Positions 6,659-8,942 of a DNA stretch of 8,942 bases are shown piece by piece. This DNA is from Asaia bogorensis (GTDB lineage Bacteria > Pseudomonadota > Alphaproteobacteria > Acetobacterales > Acetobacteraceae). The stretch lies in assembly GCA_945873675.1 (NCBI GenBank), contig CAMCEP010000101.1, forward strand, positions 1 through 8,942, given 5' to 3'. The position numbers and the translations under genes are program-made. Numbering within the stretch: position 1 is the stretch's first letter; each line of letters begins with the position of its first letter. The notes beneath the pieces were generated by a model, which worked only from the letters and a program-made list of their open reading frames with translations, did no database searches and was not told where the DNA came from.

Positions 6659-7807
6659 GCCGAGCCTCGGGTCAAGCCAGGGCTGCGCCATGGGCTGCCA
6701 GGGTGAAAGCCGCGCGCTGGTTTCATCAAGTTGCACGCCAAGGCCGGGCGCTTGCGGCAACCCGGCGCTACCCTGCTGAAAGCGCAAATTATGGCCCGTG
6801 ATCATGGTGAAGAAACGCTCCGTTTCGCCGAATTGCACTTCCAGCGGCAAAAGATTGGGCAGTGTCGCGCAAAGATGCACGGAATGCGCATGGCAGATCG
6901 GACCCGTTGGATTATGGGGCGCGATCTCAATACCCGCGGTATGGGCTAGTGCGGCGATGCGGCGAATTTCCTCATGCCCGCCAGCATATTTGATGTCCGG
7001 CATCAGCACATCATAACAACCAGCTTCGATGATACGGCGATAGGCGCCAAGCCCAGCAAGCGTTTCAGCGCCCGCAAGGCGCATGCCGCGATCATTCGCC
7101 ATGCGGCGCAGCCGCGCGATGGCGGTGTTATTGGCTTCGGATACCGGGCATTCCAGCCAAAATAAATTGAAGGGCGCGACATCGCGGATCAGCGCTGCCG
7201 CACCGCCTGGCGAAAAGCGCCAATGCGCATCCACCATGACATCAATCGCATTCCCCACCGCATCCCGAACGGCGGCAATACGCGCAAGACCTTCCGCATA
7301 GGCGGCGCGTTGCGCGGGGTGTGCGGCATCTTCCCAGACCATGGGCTCAAAAGGGGCGAGTTTCACGGCGCGAAATCCAGCAGCGACCGCGCGTTTGGCG
7401 GCATCAGCAAAACCTGCGGGAGTGCGCGGCGCGGCACCGCGATTGATATTGGCATAAAGCGGCACAGCATCGCGCAAGGCGCCGCCCAGCATGGCATGAA
7501 TGGGGCGCCCCGCTTCCTGCCCCGCCACATCCCAAAGCGCCTGCTCCAGCCCAGAAATCACCGTATGCGCGACAAGACCCGCCGGCGCATGTGGCAGCAG
7601 GCGCGCAAGGCGATTGCGTGCGCTGGCATCCCGGCCCTTCAGCGTTGCCGATACCTGCGCAACTTCTGCGGCCAGCAAAGCCTCGTGGTCTGAGAGCGTG
7701 ATTTCGCCGATGCCGCTGCGGCCATCTTCCAGGCGCAGCACAACAAAGCACCAATTGGTCTTGGGTGTGACATTCACCCCCAAAAAATCAAGCGCGGCAA
7801 TGCGCAT
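6656..7807 (-). CDS. Mandelate racemase/muconate lactonizing enzyme family protein (enolase superfamily)
   Basis: A 383-residue enolase-superfamily enzyme, probably an acid-sugar dehydratase or a racemase acting on a carboxylate substrate through a Mg-stabilised enolate in the cytoplasm. The N-terminal capping domain (1 to about 115) includes the GLEQALWDVAGQEAGRPIH helix (86-104). The barrel carries the three metal ligands Asp193 (VDAHWRF), Glu219 (WLECPV) and Glu248 (AGAETLAG), at almost the spacing of mandelate racemase (195/221/247). Asp271 (PDIKYAGG) and His298 (APHNPTGP) form the His-Asp dyad, and Glu323 (LEVQFGE) is the expected acid. At the KxK position the sequence is VKLAP (Lys149, then Ala151), so the second lysine, a catalytic base in true racemases, is missing. 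A one-base (His) mechanism, as in several sugar-acid dehydratases, is more likely. Substrate not identifiable. It overlaps both operon neighbours by one base. Confidence 0.88.
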   Translation of the reverse strand: MRIAALDFLGVNVTPKTNWCFVVLRLEDGRSGIGEITLSDHEALLAAEVAQVSATLKGRDASARNRLARLLPHAPAGLVAHTVISGLEQALWDVAGQEAGRPIHAMLGGALRDAVPLYANINRGAAPRTPAGFADAAKRAVAAGFRAVKLAPFEPMVWEDAAHPAQRAAYAEGLARIAAVRDAVGNAIDVMVDAHWRFSPGGAAALIRDVAPFNLFWLECPVSEANNTAIARLRRMANDRGMRLAGAETLAGLGAYRRIIEAGCYDVLMPDIKYAGGHEEIRRIAALAHTAGIEIAPHNPTGPICHAHSVHLCATLPNLLPLEVQFGETERFFTMITGHNLRFQQGSAGLPQAPGLGVQLDETSARLSPWQPMAQPWLDPRLG

Positions 7808-7809
7808 CA
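7805..7809 (-). other. TGATG stop-start overlap, phosphodiesterase to enolase-superfamily gene
   Basis: The TGA of the phosphodiesterase gene shares its last base with the ATG of the next gene. An AAGG lies about 10 nt before the ATG, a weak ribosome-binding site, so coupling is probable. Confidence 0.85.
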
Positions 7810-8556
7810 GCCGCGCGCCTTGCGGAGTTCAATCGCCAGCGGCGGATCATCGGTCGCGAAGGCATCCATGCCAAGATCGAGCGCCTTTTCAATCTCCGCG
7901 CGGTGATTGGCCGCCCAGACACCGGTGGTAAGCCCGGCCTTGCGTGCCGCCGCGATAAAGGCGGGTGTCACATCGCCCATGGAGCATTCGCAGCCTGTCA
8001 CACCAAGCGCGCGCGCTGCGGCCATGCAGGCATCCGGCCCCAGGCTTGCCAGAATGGGGCTATTCAACAGCCAGACAGCACCTGCCAGCCGCTTTTCCTG
8101 CGCTGCTGCCGCTACCGTGCCACCATGAAAGGCGATGATGATGCTGCGCGTCAGCATGCCTTCCGCTTCCAACACGCCAAGCGCGCGCGGCAAGAAGCCC
8201 GGATAGGGTTTGTAGTCGCGGTCGCCCTTTACCTCCACGCGCAGCAGCTTATCGCTTGGTGCCACTAAACGCGCGAGTGCGGCGAGTGTTGGAATGCCCT
8301 CATCCGGCGCGCCGCGAAACCGTGCCGCGCCAAGTTCAGCGGCGTTACGCGCCACCAAAGGCCCGGCCAGATCTGTCATGCGTTCCAGCGTGGCATCATG
8401 ATGCACCATGGGCACGCCATCAGCCGAAGGATGCACATCGCATTCCAGAACCTCCACCGGCAAGGCGAGGCTCTGGCGGAAGGCGAGAAGGCTATTTTCT
8501 GGCCAGAGATAGGCGCCACCCCGATGCGAAATGATCTGCGGCTGCTTCATTGCCAT
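7807..8556 (-). CDS. ugpQ: Glycerophosphodiester phosphodiesterase, cytoplasmic type
   Basis: A 249-residue enzyme predicted to hydrolyse glycerophosphodiesters to sn-glycerol 3-phosphate and an alcohol. The single GDPD domain is complete: HRGGAYLWPENS (11-22) with catalytic His11, the metal-binding ECDVH (38-42), HHD (52-54) with the second catalytic His53, VEVKGD (107-112) with a further metal Glu, VWAAN (213-217) and the C-terminal FATDDPP (233-239). No signal peptide or membrane segment is present and the length fits UgpQ-type cytoplasmic enzymes rather than periplasmic GlpQ (about 350). The frame also opens with TTG at 8559, but the ATG at 8556 is chosen because it overlaps the upstream TGA (TGATG), like the other junctions of this operon; a further ATG at 8550 is possible. 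No clear Shine-Dalgarno precedes it, so translation probably depends on the upstream gene. No ugp or glp transport genes are present in the window, so the usual phosphate or glycerol-phosphate role is unproven and the symbol is tentative. Confidence 0.9.
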   Translation of the reverse strand: MAMKQPQIISHRGGAYLWPENSLLAFRQSLALPVEVLECDVHPSADGVPMVHHDATLERMTDLAGPLVARNAAELGAARFRGAPDEGIPTLAALARLVAPSDKLLRVEVKGDRDYKPYPGFLPRALGVLEAEGMLTRSIIIAFHGGTVAAAAQEKRLAGAVWLLNSPILASLGPDACMAAARALGVTGCECSMGDVTPAFIAAARKAGLTTGVWAANHRAEIEKALDLGMDAFATDDPPLAIELRKARG

Positions 8557-8558
8557 CA
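8554..8558 (-). other. TGATG stop-start overlap, ThDP enzyme to phosphodiesterase
   Basis: The TGA of the ThDP enzyme gene and the ATG of the phosphodiesterase gene share one base. No convincing Shine-Dalgarno lies upstream, so translation by re-initiation is likely. Confidence 0.8.
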
Positions 8559-8942
8559 ACGCGCCGCGCGTTCCGCATGCTTGCCCATGGTGTTGAAGGG
8601 CGCGTAGGGCGGGAATGGACCGATCGCGATCATATCAACCTCAACCAAGGCAGGGCCGGACACCGCGAGGGCCTTTTTCAGCACCTCCGTCACTTCCTCT
8701 GCTTTGCTGATGCGGAAGAAGGGCATGCCTGCAAGGGCAGCGAGACCCTCAAGATTCGGGTTCAAAATATCATCGCCAAACAAACGCCCATCCGCCAAAG
8801 CGTCCTGGATGTGACGGATCACGCCGTAGCCACGATCATTCATGACCATGGTGACCAATTCGGCCTTTTCCTGCGTCGCGGCCCAAAGTTCATTCATGCC
8901 GAGCGCGAAGCCACCATCGCCCACCATGGTGATGGTCTTCCG
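8556..8942 (-). CDS. Thiamine-diphosphate-dependent enzyme, C-terminal part (cut by window edge)
   Basis: The C-terminal 128 residues of a ThDP enzyme of the acetolactate synthase/benzoylformate decarboxylase type; the frame is open through base 8942, so the gene continues outside. The ThDP/Mg-binding motif is clear: GDGGF (8-12 of the visible part) followed by MNDRGYGVIRHIQ, where Asp and Asn bind Mg and diphosphate. A GLAALAGMPFFRI segment and the final ALVEVDM strand complete the PP domain; the tail FPPYAPFNTMGKHAER is a non-catalytic extension. Full-length members are about 550 residues, so most of the protein is not seen. These enzymes decarboxylate 2-oxo acids or carboligate them; which reaction applies cannot be decided without the N-terminal half. 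It is the most upstream gene visible in the minus-strand operon, and its product could process a 2-oxo acid made by the enolase-superfamily enzyme. Confidence 0.88.
   Translation of the reverse strand, partial: RKTITMVGDGGFALGMNELWAATQEKAELVTMVMNDRGYGVIRHIQDALADGRLFGDDILNPNLEGLAALAGMPFFRISKAEEVTEVLKKALAVSGPALVEVDMIAIGPFPPYAPFNTMGKHAERAAR

Noticed and set aside
1..8942. Search for tRNA/rRNA genes, CRISPR repeats, insertion-sequence ends, toxin-antitoxin or defence genes
   Set aside because: Coding density is nearly complete with metabolic genes, and no repeat units, transposase motifs or RNA-gene signatures were seen.

Overview
The window is a densely coded, GC-rich stretch of bacterial chromosome with nine protein genes, two of them cut by the window edges. 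There are no RNA genes, no CRISPR array and no recognisable mobile element. Codon use, the gene families and the two orphan TctC/Bug-type periplasmic binding proteins with twin-arginine signals suggest a metabolically versatile alphaproteobacterium, possibly of the Acetobacteraceae/Rhodospirillales. That assignment is an inference from gene content; no marker gene in the window settles it.

Left part (1-3579, plus strand): the 3' part of a UDP-glucose 6-dehydrogenase gene, then a phosphomannomutase/phosphoglucomutase gene 11 nt later. Both are nucleotide-sugar precursor enzymes, so this is probably the edge of an exopolysaccharide, LPS or capsule locus. A 58-nt gap holding parts of two potential RNA hairpins separates them from the first TctC-type gene. 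One hairpin lies across the mutase stop codon; the other covers the tctC ribosome-binding site.

Middle (3589-5750): a second, diverged TctC-type gene on the minus strand meets the first tail to tail with 9 nt between them. It shares a 161-nt divergent intergenic region (4570-4730, the only sizeable non-coding stretch) with a plus-strand 3-hydroxyisobutyryl-CoA hydrolase gene of valine catabolism. No TctA or TctB membrane subunit is present.

Right part (5751-8942, minus strand): a tight operon read leftwards. It encodes the C-terminus of a thiamine-diphosphate enzyme, a cytoplasmic glycerophosphodiester phosphodiesterase, a mandelate racemase/muconate lactonizing (enolase superfamily) enzyme and an EamA/DMT-type transporter. 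All three gene junctions are the same TGATG stop-start overlap, so the four genes are very probably co-translated and may form one catabolic or uptake/efflux pathway. This combination is the most interesting content of the window: a probable acid-sugar dehydratase-like enzyme with an unusual active-site lysine motif, a 2-oxo-acid type ThDP enzyme, a phosphodiesterase and a small-metabolite transporter, with no obvious textbook pathway joining them. The operon's last stop codon directly abuts the stop of the convergent hydrolase gene, with no terminator between them.
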